A stretch of 64,000 nt of DNA from AP-15 sp963818695. Its GTDB lineage: Bacteria; Pseudomonadota; Alphaproteobacteria; ATCC43930; CGMCC-115725. The stretch spans positions 827,208 to 891,207 of the forward strand of contig CAWFTG010000011.1 in NCBI GenBank assembly GCA_963818695.1, read 5' to 3'. The notes beneath the pieces are model-generated. The model was not told the DNA's origin, did not search any database, and was given only the letters and a program-made list of their open reading frames with translations. This document shows positions 44,973 through 57,481 of the stretch, piece by piece. The translations under genes were made by a program, and so were the position numbers. Every line of letters starts with the position of its first letter. Positions within the stretch are counted from its first letter, which is position 1.

Positions 44973-45470
44973 CTATTCCGTTCGATAACCCCAGGCGCGG
45001 ATCTGTGCCATTCCCGCCTGAAATCCTTTCGGAGTGAGACTAAAGCTGAACTGCCCCTTTTCCGTGTAGACGTCGATCAAAATAAGCGATCCCATTTTGA
45101 GTTGCTTTAGTGCAGCCAGCGCCTGGATGCTCGGGAAAACGCAGTAGCGCGCTTCCCTGCACTCGATCGGCGGGTTCTTGTCAATTCGAAGTATGGCCCT
45201 GGTCGGAAAGGGCTCACCGACAATACCCATGTTCCCAGTCTGAAGCATGACGACCAGAGCGAACGAGCCCCTCGGGGTGCCTCGGGTTTGCCAAAACGGC
45301 ACCGTGATCGAGCAGTCCGGAGCACCAGTCCCAGGACGGGAATCACATTCGGTGACCCACTCATCAGCTCGGAATTGCTTGCCTGCGACAGCCCTCGAAG
45401 TGCCCCACGGCTGAAGGCAACAGATGAGCAAGATGATCAGGGCGTTATGAAGTCTTCTACTGCGCATCAT
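44973..45470 (-). CDS. Secreted hypothetical protein, weakly IalB-like
   Basis: A 165-residue exported protein. The start MMRSRRLHNALIILLICCLQ is a signal peptide with cleavage near RAVAG. Cysteine-containing motifs TECDSRPGTGAPDCSITV and IECREARYCVFPS and the end FSLTPKGFQAGMAQIRAWGY recall the invasion-associated locus B family, which has an LP.GF.A...L ending and paired cysteines. The similarity is weak and by eye. It is probably periplasmic. ATG 45470 is chosen because it opens the signal peptide; the frame runs on to 45530. Confidence 0.6.
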   Translation of the reverse strand: MMRSRRLHNALIILLICCLQPWGTSRAVAGKQFRADEWVTECDSRPGTGAPDCSITVPFWQTRGTPRGSFALVVMLQTGNMGIVGEPFPTRAILRIDKNPPIECREARYCVFPSIQALAALKQLKMGSLILIDVYTEKGQFSFSLTPKGFQAGMAQIRAWGYRTE

Positions 45471-45876
45471 CTTATGTCGTATTGCCGCGCCTGACGTCGA
45501 AATTCTGACACCTCGGCTCTGCAAACCCACTGTCCGCAGAATGGCTTACGTTCTGTTAAACCGAGCGCTTTGAAGTGGAAGCCCGTGCGTCCTCCTGTCA
45601 GTGTTGATGTTTACAGTTTCCTAACGCTTTTGTAAGGTATAGTTTCGGTTCCGGTCTTAACTCTGATTCCGCTTTTCAACCGGCTAAAACAGCGGTATGC
45701 GTGTCGGCCGAACTGAGCAAGCAGGACTGAACCGGTCGCTATCAACTGGCGAATATTCGCGCTGGGCGGCCCGCCATTGGGAACCCGGAGGGCCGATTGG
45801 TGTTCCCGCCTGACGCTCCAGAGCGAACCCCCGATTTCGTCGACGCTACTGCTTTGCAACAGCTGAAGGATCTCGG
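45471..45876. other. 406-base intergenic region
   Basis: No gene is supported. The base composition is lower in GC than the flanks, and a TTTACA plus TATAGT pair occurs at 45610-45643 with spacing too long for a standard promoter. No repeat was recognised. Confidence 0.45.
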
Positions 45877-46836
45877 ATGGCCTGCTTTCTCGTGACCGGG
45901 GGTGCCGGCTTCATTGGCTCGCACCTCGTCGACGCGTTATTGAGGCAGGGACACCTGGTGCGCGTTCTCGATGATCTGTCGACTGGACACCGACAGAACC
46001 TGCCGCGTCAGGTCGAATTTTTGCGCGGGGATATCACCGATCCTACGGCTGTCGAGGAGGCCTTCGAGGGCATCGATGCTTGCTTTCATTTGGCCGCAAT
46101 TGCGTCTGTTGTGCGTTCTAACAGCGAGTGGGTGCGCACTCACGAAGTCAACCTCACCGGCACGCTCAACATATTCAATCAAGCGCGGCGTTTGCGGCAT
46201 CGTCGAGAAATCCCCATCGTTTATGCCTCCTCGGCGGCGGTCTATGGGGACAGCCGTACCGTTCCGATCGGAGAAGACACCCCGGTTGCGCCGCTCAGCG
46301 CCTACGGCGCAGACAAGAGCGCCTGTGAGCTTCATGCCCGCGTCGCCGGTGCAGTGCACCGAATTCCAACGGTAGGATTGCGTTTCTTCAACCTTTATGG
46401 CCCCCGGCAAGACGCTCAGTCGCCATATTCCGGCGTCATCGCGCTTTTTGCCGATCGGCTCAGGCTCGGCGAACTAGTCGAAATTTTTGGCGACGGAGAG
46501 CAGGTTCGCGACTTCACCTATGTCGGAGATGCCGTCGGCGCGCTCGACCGAGCCTTGAGCATAGCGAGCACTAACGCCCCAGTCTTCAACGTCTGCACCG
46601 GCAAGGGCACGAGCGTGCGAGTGCTCGCCGACACCATGGCTGAGTTGTATCAAACCGAAATCGCCGCATACTATAGCCCGCCACGATCTGCTGAGGTCCG
46701 AATATCGGTCGGAGATCCGCGCCGGGCTGCCGAACGGCTCGGCTTCAGGACCGAGACGACGCTCATAGATGGTCTGGCAATCACCCTGGATTTGCCGCGC
46801 GCTCGCGTCGAACTGAAGCCACGGGCCGTCGCCTGA
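45877..46836 (+). CDS. NAD-dependent epimerase/dehydratase (UDP-glucose 4-epimerase-like)
   Basis: A 319-residue extended SDR. FLVTGGAGFIGSHLVDALLR is the NAD motif, VYASSAAVYGDSRTVPIGED the Ser region, and SAYGADKSACELHARV the catalytic Tyr-x-x-x-Lys. RFFNLYGPRQDAQSPYSGVI and GDGEQVRDFTYVGDAVGAL are typical of GalE/WbpP-like epimerases acting on UDP-sugars. It probably supplies a hexose or HexNAc variant for surface polysaccharide with RfbB, WecB and WecC. The exact substrate is not decided. Confidence 0.92.
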   Translation: MACFLVTGGAGFIGSHLVDALLRQGHLVRVLDDLSTGHRQNLPRQVEFLRGDITDPTAVEEAFEGIDACFHLAAIASVVRSNSEWVRTHEVNLTGTLNIFNQARRLRHRREIPIVYASSAAVYGDSRTVPIGEDTPVAPLSAYGADKSACELHARVAGAVHRIPTVGLRFFNLYGPRQDAQSPYSGVIALFADRLRLGELVEIFGDGEQVRDFTYVGDAVGALDRALSIASTNAPVFNVCTGKGTSVRVLADTMAELYQTEIAAYYSPPRSAEVRISVGDPRRAAERLGFRTETTLIDGLAITLDLPRARVELKPRAVA

Positions 46837-46908
46837 AACGGCCCGCGGTGCTCCGACTGCGGCGGAATTTCGCGAGAGAATGGGGGATCGGTCGAAATCT
46901 CGCGATCG

Positions 46909-46985
46909 TGGCGACCCCGGCAGGATTCGAACCTGCGACCACTCGCTTAGAAGGCGAGTGCTCTATCCAGCTGAGCTACGGGGTC
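46909..46985 (-). tRNA. tRNA-Arg (anticodon UCU)
   Basis: A 77-base cloverleaf on the minus strand. The acceptor pair GACCCCG/CGGGGTC closes it, with discriminator G and an encoded CCA. The anticodon arm CTCGC-CTTCTAA-GCGAG presents TCT, decoding AGA. The T arm has the usual GGTTCGAATCC. Confidence 0.96.
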
Positions 46986-47009
46986 ATCGCCAATGCGCGC
47001 TACAATGGG

Positions 47010-47306
47010 TCAGCTGCGAATGCGATCGTAGCGAAAATTCTCCGCATAGCTCTTCGGCTTTTCGGTGCTCTCCTGCGGCCAGACGACCGTATAGTCGAGA
47101 CCGTTTTTTGTCGCGAAGGCGACCGCCTCCTCCATAGTATCGAAATGCAACCGGACCTCATTCAACGTGTCTTCGGCGCTGATCCATCCCATCAGCGCCT
47201 CGGGCTCGCGGCGAGTGGCCGGTTCGTAGGCGAGCACCCATTTTCGGGCCCGCGCTCCGGATTGCATTGCTGTTTTCGCCGGCTTGGAAATTCGCGCCCG
47301 CGCCAT
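47010..47306 (-). CDS. ETC complex I accessory subunit, NDUFS4-like
   Basis: A 98-residue protein of the NADH-ubiquinone oxidoreductase 18-kDa (NDUFS4) family found in alphaproteobacteria and mitochondria. MARARISKPAKTAMQSGARA begins it; KWVLAYEP, GWISAEDTLNEVRLHFDTME, EAVAFATKNGLDYTVV and YAENFRYDRIRS are the conserved blocks. It would be a peripheral, cytosol-facing subunit of respiratory complex I. ATG 47306 is used because the frame to 47378 runs into the tRNA-Pro gene. Placed between two tRNA genes. Confidence 0.93.
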   Translation of the reverse strand: MARARISKPAKTAMQSGARARKWVLAYEPATRREPEALMGWISAEDTLNEVRLHFDTMEEAVAFATKNGLDYTVVWPQESTEKPKSYAENFRYDRIRS

Positions 47307-47345
47307 TGACGTGCTTCCCGATCCGCTGAAAGGGCTTCCCCGAAG

Positions 47346-47422
<77 letters not shown>

Positions 47423-47517
47423 CCAAGAAGGCCCACGCCCTTCTAGCCGTTTTGCACTCATCGGGCAAGGTCGTGCGCTTGATCGATGATGAATTCACCG
47501 GTTTGAGGGACTGGCCA

Positions 47518-48078
47518 TCAGGCCGCTTCGCGTGGATAATCGGAATGTTGACGCCCGTCCGAACGGCGGAAGGTTACGCCCAACTCTTCCTTCATATCCA
47601 TTGAGCGACGCAACATTTCACGGCCGCGCGACAAGCGCGAGCGGACCGTACCGATTGGAATGTCGAGCACCGCTGCGACCTCCTCGTAGCGCATCCCTTC
47701 GAGACCCACGAGTAAAATGACTTGCCGCTGTTCTTCCGGCAGCAGCCTAATGGCCCGTTCGAGATCGCGCAGCTGCAAACAGGCGCCGGCTCTTGGCGGC
47801 GCCGTCAGCACCGCGGCGACATCCTCCACGGCTACGGCAACGCCTTCGCGCACCGAGCGGCGGACGTCGTTCACATTTTGATTGTGCAAGATCGTGAAAA
47901 GCCAGGCGCGCAAATCCGTCCCCGGCTCCCAGAGATGCTCTTTGGCAATGGCGCGGACCAAACAGCTTTGCACGAGATCGTCGGCTCGCGCCGCGTCCCG
48001 AGTGAGTGCCCGGGCGTATCGCCGCAGCCGAGGAATTTCAGTTTGCAGAAGTCGGGCAAAATCGCTCATCGACATCAC
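47518..48078 (-). CDS. RNA polymerase sigma factor, ECF type (EcfG-like)
   Basis: A 186-residue small sigma-70 factor. Region 2 is RADDLVQSCLVRAIAKEHLW with LRAWLFTILHN, and region 4 is LPEEQRQVILLVGLEGMRYE followed by AAVLDIPIGTVRSRLSRGRE, which holds the -35-binding helix-turn-helix. The sequence is close to the EcfG/general-stress group of alphaproteobacteria, but no nepR or phyR-type partner is adjacent, so its regulation is unknown. One of the nearby ATGs (MMSMS) is the start. Confidence 0.9.
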   Translation of the reverse strand: MMSMSDFARLLQTEIPRLRRYARALTRDAARADDLVQSCLVRAIAKEHLWEPGTDLRAWLFTILHNQNVNDVRRSVREGVAVAVEDVAAVLTAPPRAGACLQLRDLERAIRLLPEEQRQVILLVGLEGMRYEEVAAVLDIPIGTVRSRLSRGREMLRRSMDMKEELGVTFRRSDGRQHSDYPREAA

Positions 48079-48305
48079 CTTATGGCTCTTCAGCCTCGGC
48101 TGGCCGAGGCGCTTTGCGATTGAGGATGATATAATCCCGGGCTGTAACCCCTTCGTGGCACCCCATGGCAGGCCGGTGAAATGTTGTTTTTATTTGTAAC
48201 GGTTTGCCCGAAGCACAATCCGGCAGCTGGCGGCCTAAGAGGCACATGCGGTAATCATGCGATTGACCCGCTCGTGCGCACCACTTTATCTTGCTGCGCC
48301 GCTCC

Positions 48306-48381
48306 GAGCCCGTAGCTCAGCCGGTAGAGCAACTGACTTTTAATCAGTAGGTCTCGGGTTCGAATCCCGACGGGCTCACCA
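48306..48381 (+). tRNA. tRNA-Lys (anticodon UUU)
   Basis: A 76-base cloverleaf with acceptor GAGCCCG/CGGGCTC, discriminator A and encoded CCA. The anticodon arm ACTGA-CTTTTAA-TCAGT presents TTT. The T arm reads GGGTTCGAATCCC. Confidence 0.96.
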
Positions 48382-48452
48382 TATCCTAGTCATGACATGT
48401 CTCGTCTGGTTATCCGAGCGTTGGGCGGGTCACCAAGATCCGGTTCGCCCGG

Positions 48453-52821
<4,369 letters not shown>

Positions 52822-52999
52822 CCCGGACGCCCGAGCGTCCCGATCGCCGTCAAAAATGCGTTTGCCGGGTTTTCATTCCGGTCGGTGAGCGTTCAGATTT
52901 GTCACAGCGCTGCGGCGGCGCGGGTGGTGACGAACGAGATTGCTTCCTGCCGGGGCTTGGGGGATACGTCCGCACCTGAAGGTGGGCCGCGCAGTGCTT

Positions 53000-53689
53000 T
53001 TAACCCCGGCTGGCCCCAATCATCCGCAGCCAGATTGCGATCCGATCCTGGATGGCGCGATATACGTCCTGTTGCTTGACCCCGGCGCTCCTCGGAACCT
53101 TGAACGAATGGTCGCCGCCTTCGACGACGAACAGATCCGCGGCGGCCTCGAGCCGGCTGATGATCGGTTGCAGTTCGGCGGGCGTGCCGAAGGCGTCGCG
53201 CGCACCTTGCACAAACAGCATCGGAGCCTCCACGTCTCGCAGGTGGGCTGCGCGCAGCCGATCGGGCCTGCCGGGCGGATGCAGGGGATATCCGAGAAAC
53301 ACCAGCCCAGCCAAGTCACCGGCGCCGCCCGCAGCGACCTGAGACGCGATACGCCCTCCCATCGACTTGCCACCGATCGCCAGTTTGTGGTCGGAGGTGA
53401 TCCGGCCGCGCACGCTGTCGATGACGGCGCGCCAGCAGCTTTCCAGTCTCCCGTTCGGATCGGGAGTGCGACGGCCATACTCGCTGTACAAAAAGTTGAA
53501 CGTGACGATATCGATCCCGCGTTTCGCCAGAGCGTTCGCGAAGGCAACCATGAAGCCGCTAGTCTGGTCGGCTCCCGCTCCGTGTCCAAGGACCAAGGTG
53601 ACACCAGCGCGGTTCCCCGTCGCGGCGGGGTAATCTATGGCTGTGACTTGGTGAGAGGGCGCGACTTCGACGCGAAACCGCTCAGGCAT
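53000..53689 (-). CDS. Alpha/beta hydrolase (dienelactone hydrolase-like)
   Basis: A 229-residue hydrolase. LVLGHGAGADQTSGFMVAFA is the oxyanion loop, GGKSMGGRIASQVAAGG holds the nucleophile Ser, and the acid and His are in FVQGARDAFGTPAELQ and VEGGDHSFKVPRSAG. It resembles a large group of cytosolic hydrolases of unknown substrate. Length is normal. It is encoded upstream of an MBL-fold protein with a 30-base gap and the same direction. Confidence 0.9.
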   Translation of the reverse strand: MPERFRVEVAPSHQVTAIDYPAATGNRAGVTLVLGHGAGADQTSGFMVAFANALAKRGIDIVTFNFLYSEYGRRTPDPNGRLESCWRAVIDSVRGRITSDHKLAIGGKSMGGRIASQVAAGGAGDLAGLVFLGYPLHPPGRPDRLRAAHLRDVEAPMLFVQGARDAFGTPAELQPIISRLEAAADLFVVEGGDHSFKVPRSAGVKQQDVYRAIQDRIAIWLRMIGASRG

Positions 53690-53719
53690 TCCCGAGCCGG
53701 TAGACTCGCCGACAGCTTA

Positions 53720-54607
53720 TCACGGCCGCAGCACGAGACCCTCCTGTGCCACGATGGTGCCGGGCCGGGCTGCCGCCGCCTCCGCGGCGACCTGATCCAT
53801 GAAGTCGTCGTCGTGGCCGGGATCGTGGTGGAAGATGACGAGGGTCTTCACATCCGCCGCATCGGCGAGACGCACCCCCTCTTGCCAGGTCGAATGTCCC
53901 CAATCCTTGTGGGTGGGAAATTCGGCGTCGGTATACGATGCGTCGTAGATCATCACCTCGGCACCGGCGATGAGCGCGAGGACATTGGGGTCGCGTCCGC
54001 CCGGGCGATGTTCGGTGTCGGTGATGTAGGCCACGACCTTTCCCGCATATTCGATACGATAGCCGGTGGCGCCGTTCGGGTGGTTTAGCGGGCCCGTCCG
54101 AAGCAGGATACCGGGATTCGGGGTCAGCACTTCGCCGGCGGCGAAATCGATGAATTTCATCTTGGCGGTGAAAATACCCATCGGGATCGGGAACAGCGGC
54201 GCGATCATCATCTGGTTGAGCACCGCCTCGATGCCCTTGTTGCCGTTCAAATGCCCAGCCCAGATTCGTAAGCTGCTCGCTGCATCGTAACACGGCGCAA
54301 AAAACGGCAATCCGCAGATGTGGTCGAAATGCGTGTGACTATAGAAGAGATCGAGGTTGGCAGGCCGGCCCGAGGCCATCAGTTCGTTGCCCAGCAAGCG
54401 CAGTCCGGTGCCACCGTCGAAGACCATCAGGTGATCGCCGCAGCGGATCTCGACGCAAGAGGTGTTGCCGCCATACCGGACGGTGTCGGGCCCGGGGCAC
54501 GCTATGCTGCCCCGCACGCCCCAAAATCTCACTGTGCAATCGGGATGGACCAAAGTCCAACCTCGCCCGGCTAATCCCCCCACCTCGCATATATCGGCGA
54601 GAATCAT
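53720..54607 (-). CDS. MBL-fold metallo-hydrolase
   Basis: A 295-residue metallo-beta-lactamase-fold protein. The zinc motif is YSHTHFDHICGLPFF (HxHxDH), with GDHLMVFDGGTGLRLLGNEL before it and YITDTEHRPGG, YDASYTDAEFPTHKDWGHST and IFHHDPGHDDDFMD completing the site. The pattern is close to RNase Z/PhnP-like phosphodiesterases. Substrate is unknown. The start could be a little downstream of 54607; upstream residues are not conserved. Confidence 0.9.
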   Translation of the reverse strand: MILADICEVGGLAGRGWTLVHPDCTVRFWGVRGSIACPGPDTVRYGGNTSCVEIRCGDHLMVFDGGTGLRLLGNELMASGRPANLDLFYSHTHFDHICGLPFFAPCYDAASSLRIWAGHLNGNKGIEAVLNQMMIAPLFPIPMGIFTAKMKFIDFAAGEVLTPNPGILLRTGPLNHPNGATGYRIEYAGKVVAYITDTEHRPGGRDPNVLALIAGAEVMIYDASYTDAEFPTHKDWGHSTWQEGVRLADAADVKTLVIFHHDPGHDDDFMDQVAAEAAAARPGTIVAQEGLVLRP

Positions 54608-54738
54608 GCGGAACGCCAGCCGCCTCGCGCGGGTTATCCGGCTTTTCTAAAACTTTTTTAGAGGTATTGCTCTAAACCCATCATTAACCGGCCTCGCGCT
54701 ATCTGAGGGCATCGTTTCCCCCAACGAGGAATTTCGCG

Positions 54739-54954
54739 ATGTCGGATGCCGATTACGAAGCAGCAGTTGCCGCCTTTTTGAGCACCAAAGGGGTCACTCG
54801 CTGCCCGACGGTGTGTGCTGTTCCAACGCAGGCCACAGTGGCCGATGCAGATCGCGCGGCCTACCGCGATTACATCGCAGCACAGGAGACAGCGCGGCTG
54901 GAAAAGCTGAAATCAGCCCAGATGATCCACTTCCCATCACCAACTCCTTTCTAA
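54739..54954 (+). CDS. Small conserved-looking hypothetical protein
   Basis: A 71-residue protein (MSDADYEAAVAAFLSTKGVT, CPTVCAVPTQATVADADRAA, ETARLEKLKSAQ). It has a helical N-terminus and a charged C-terminal helix. GAGGAA lies upstream of the ATG. Similar short proteins occur in Hyphomicrobiales, but I cannot name a family or function. The composition is not membrane-like. Confidence 0.65.
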   Translation: MSDADYEAAVAAFLSTKGVTRCPTVCAVPTQATVADADRAAYRDYIAAQETARLEKLKSAQMIHFPSPTPF

Positions 54955-55007
54955 CATGTTTAATATGTGACGCCCACTTCACTCGGCCCCGATAAGGGGG
55001 AGATTTC

Positions 55008-56231
55008 ATGACGGATCCCGAGGTTTCGGTTCGCTGCTGCATCGCCGGCGGGGGCCCCGCCGGAATGATGCTCGGCTTTCTGCTAGCCCGAGCCGGGGTT
55101 TCTGTTCTCGTTCTCGAAAAACATCCCGATTTCTTGCGTGATTTTCGCGGGGATACGATCCACCCCTCGACCCTTGAGATCATGTACGAGCTGGGGCTGC
55201 TCGACGATTTTCTGCAGCGCCCGCACCAGGAAGTCCGCACACTCGGAGCGCAGATCGGGGACGAGTTTGTCGAAGTAGCGGACTTCACGCATTTGCCTGG
55301 CCATTGCCGTTTCATCGCCCTCATGCCGCAATGGGATTTCCTCGACTTTCTCGCCGAGCATGCCAAGAGGTTCCCGGCGTTCCAGCTGAAGATGGAGGCC
55401 GAAGCGCGCGATCTTACAATCGAGAATGGCCTCGTAACCGGATTGTTGGCGACGACCCCCGGCGGAGAGATCAGGGTCAAGGCGGATCTTGTCGTTGCGG
55501 CCGATGGACGCCACTCCACTTTGCGCGAACGGGCCGGTCTCGATATTGTCGATCTTGGCGCGCCGATGGACGTGTTGTGGATGCGGCTGTCGCGCCGCTC
55601 GCGCGATCCGGGGCAGACGCTCGGGCGGGTCGACGCCGGCCGCATCTTTGTAATGCTCAATCGCGAGGATTATTGGCAGTGCGCGTTCGTGATCCCGAAA
55701 GGCGGGTTCGACGAGATCCGTGCGCGTGGTTTACCGGCTCTGCGGCAGGAGATCGCGGGCCTTGCCCCCTACCTGCGCGACCGGGTCGACGAGCTGAACG
55801 ACTGGTCCGATGTCAAGCTGTTGAGCGTGTCGGTGGACCGCTTGCGCGTATGGCACCGGCCCGGGCTATTGTGCATCGGCGACGCCGCGCACGCGATGTC
55901 GCCGATCGGTGGTGTCGGGATCAACCTCGCTGTCCAGGATGCCGTTGCTGCGGCGAACATCCTGACCCCGCGCCTTCTCGAGGGCTCGGTTTCGCGGCAG
56001 GATCTCGAAGCCGTGCAGCGCCGCCGCGAGTTTCCTACCCGCGCGACGCAGCGGCTGCAGGTCATTCTGCAGAACCGGATAATCGGTCGTGTGCTGGGAA
56101 GCACAGCAAAGATGTCGCCACCCTTTCCGGTGCGGGTCTTGGGGTGGGTGCCGTTTCTGCGGCGGGTTCCCGCCCGCCTGATCGGCCTCGGCTTTCGCCC
56201 TGAGCATGTAAGTGCTCCCGAGGCGGGTTGA
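55008..56231 (+). CDS. FAD-dependent monooxygenase (PHBH/UbiH type)
   Basis: A 407-residue group A flavoprotein monooxygenase. The dinucleotide motif is CCIAGGGPAGMMLGFLLARA, ADLVVAADGRHSTLRERAG is the DG motif, and LCIGDAAHAMSPIGGVGINL the GD motif that binds FAD. FRGDTIHPSTLEIMYELGLL is typical of PHBH-like hydroxylases. It probably hydroxylates an aromatic or quinone-like compound using NAD(P)H and oxygen. A GATAAGGGGGAGA Shine-Dalgarno precedes the ATG. No partner gene is adjacent. Confidence 0.93.
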   Translation: MTDPEVSVRCCIAGGGPAGMMLGFLLARAGVSVLVLEKHPDFLRDFRGDTIHPSTLEIMYELGLLDDFLQRPHQEVRTLGAQIGDEFVEVADFTHLPGHCRFIALMPQWDFLDFLAEHAKRFPAFQLKMEAEARDLTIENGLVTGLLATTPGGEIRVKADLVVAADGRHSTLRERAGLDIVDLGAPMDVLWMRLSRRSRDPGQTLGRVDAGRIFVMLNREDYWQCAFVIPKGGFDEIRARGLPALRQEIAGLAPYLRDRVDELNDWSDVKLLSVSVDRLRVWHRPGLLCIGDAAHAMSPIGGVGINLAVQDAVAAANILTPRLLEGSVSRQDLEAVQRRREFPTRATQRLQVILQNRIIGRVLGSTAKMSPPFPVRVLGWVPFLRRVPARLIGLGFRPEHVSAPEAG

Positions 56232-56234
56232 AAA

Positions 56235-56254
56235 GCCGCTGGCATTTCAGCGGC
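56235..56254 (+). terminator. Hairpin after the monooxygenase gene
   Basis: GCCGCTG, a six-base GCATTT loop and CAGCGGC form a perfect 7-base-pair stem four bases after the stop. Only a short A-rich sequence follows, so intrinsic termination would be weak on this strand. Confidence 0.5.
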
Positions 56255-56345
56255 AAAATCCTCGTTCCGGGACGGCCCGTGGGCCGGGCCCGAAAACCAT
56301 AAACCCCGGCTTATGAGCCCTTTCTCCGAGGCCCGTGTTCATTGG

Positions 56346-56381
56346 TTCCGGGCTCGCGGGCGGAGCCCCCGCCCGGAATGA
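56346..56381. repeat. GC-rich palindrome, possible REP variant
   Basis: TTCCGGGC..GCGGGCGG and CCCCGCCCGGAATGAC form an imperfect hairpin ending in the GGAATGAC seen in family A elements. It lies between the monooxygenase and enoyl-CoA hydratase stops. Confidence 0.45.
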
Positions 56382-56429
56382 CCCGACGAAATCACCGGAC
56401 CGTTTTCATGTTTCGGCACGCAGGAGGTC

Positions 56430-57167
56430 TCAGCGTCCCTTGTATCGCGGTTGGCGCCGCTCCTTGAAAGCGCGCACGCCTTCGGCAGCGTCTTCGCTGT
56501 TACGCACAGCGGCGAGGTCGGCGGCAAAGCGAGCCGCCAGCTCGGAAGGGCCTTTGGGCAAGATGTGGCCGGTCACGAAACGCTTCATCGTCGCGAGCGC
56601 CAACGGGGCGAGGTCGACGATCTTGTTCGCCATCGCGATCGCCTGGTCGAGCTCTGTCCCGTCGGGCACGACACGGTTGGCAAGGCCAACCTCGTAGGCG
56701 CGCCGTGCGGTGATCGGCTCGCCGAGCAGCATTAGCTCCATCGCGATCTTGTGCGGGATGCGTGCCGCGAGGCCGGCGATCATTCCGCCGGTGGTGCCGA
56801 CCTTGCCTTCCGGGTAGGAGAATTTTGCGCTTTCGGCGGCGACTAGGAGGTCGCACATCATCGCCATAACCAAACCGCCGCCGATGCACCAGCCCGCGAC
56901 CGCCGCGATCACCGGCTTTTCGGTGACGATGCCGACCGTCGGCACGCATCGCCACAGTTCGGGCAAATCAGTCACATCGGCGCCCGCCGAAAAGGCCCTG
57001 CCGCCCGCCCCTGTCAAGATCGCAACCCTTTGGTTCGAATGGTCGAACTCGGTAAAGGCCGATTGCAGGTCGAGCGCGGTTTGCTTGTTGATCGCGTTCA
57101 GCTTTTCCGGCCGGTTCATCGCGACGATTGTTACCGGGCCGCGCTGTTCAACAGAAACGAAGCTCAT
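56430..57167 (-). CDS. Enoyl-CoA hydratase/isomerase family protein
   Basis: A 245-residue crotonase-fold protein. VTIVAMNRPEKLNAINKQTA starts the core, GGRAFSAGADVTDLPEL is the oxyanion-hole region, and AVAGWCIGGGLVMAMMCDLL with YPEGKVGTTGGM the second. The residues at the usual catalytic glutamate positions could not be fixed by eye, so hydratase or isomerase activity is open. ATG 57167 is chosen over 57242 because the 25-residue leader is unconserved. It would act in fatty-acid or aromatic-CoA breakdown. Confidence 0.9.
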   Translation of the reverse strand: MSFVSVEQRGPVTIVAMNRPEKLNAINKQTALDLQSAFTEFDHSNQRVAILTGAGGRAFSAGADVTDLPELWRCVPTVGIVTEKPVIAAVAGWCIGGGLVMAMMCDLLVAAESAKFSYPEGKVGTTGGMIAGLAARIPHKIAMELMLLGEPITARRAYEVGLANRVVPDGTELDQAIAMANKIVDLAPLALATMKRFVTGHILPKGPSELAARFAADLAAVRNSEDAAEGVRAFKERRQPRYKGR

Positions 57168-57481
57168 GATTGTATCCGATTTGACCAATAATAACGCCGG
57201 ACCACGGCACCACGACGACAATAGCACGATTACCAACGGCAATGCTGGTACAGCAAAGCGCGCTGTGTTGGTGATGAGAATGCCGCGGCGGATTGACCAT
57301 TTCGGGCTTTTCGTGTAGTGGGTGGGATCGGTTCAGGAAGGCAGCGTCAGCATGTACCGTCGGCTACTGTTGGCCCGACGAACGTGCTGATCCTGAGGGA
57401 TCTCTCTATTCCGGCTTATGGGCACGCCGGTGCTGAGACGGGCTCGTTTGCTATGCTGGCCGAGAATGGCGAGGTGTCGGT
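57168..57481. other. 314-base intergenic region
   Basis: No complete gene is supported. The final 100 bases have one open stretch ending TGSFAMLAENGEVSV just before 57481. It could be the tail of a broken gene, but no start or family was found. Confidence 0.4.

Noticed and set aside
57320..57481. Tail of a gene ending TGSFAMLAENGEVSV before the GT39-like gene
   Set aside because: No start, Shine-Dalgarno or recognisable family, and the frame is short.
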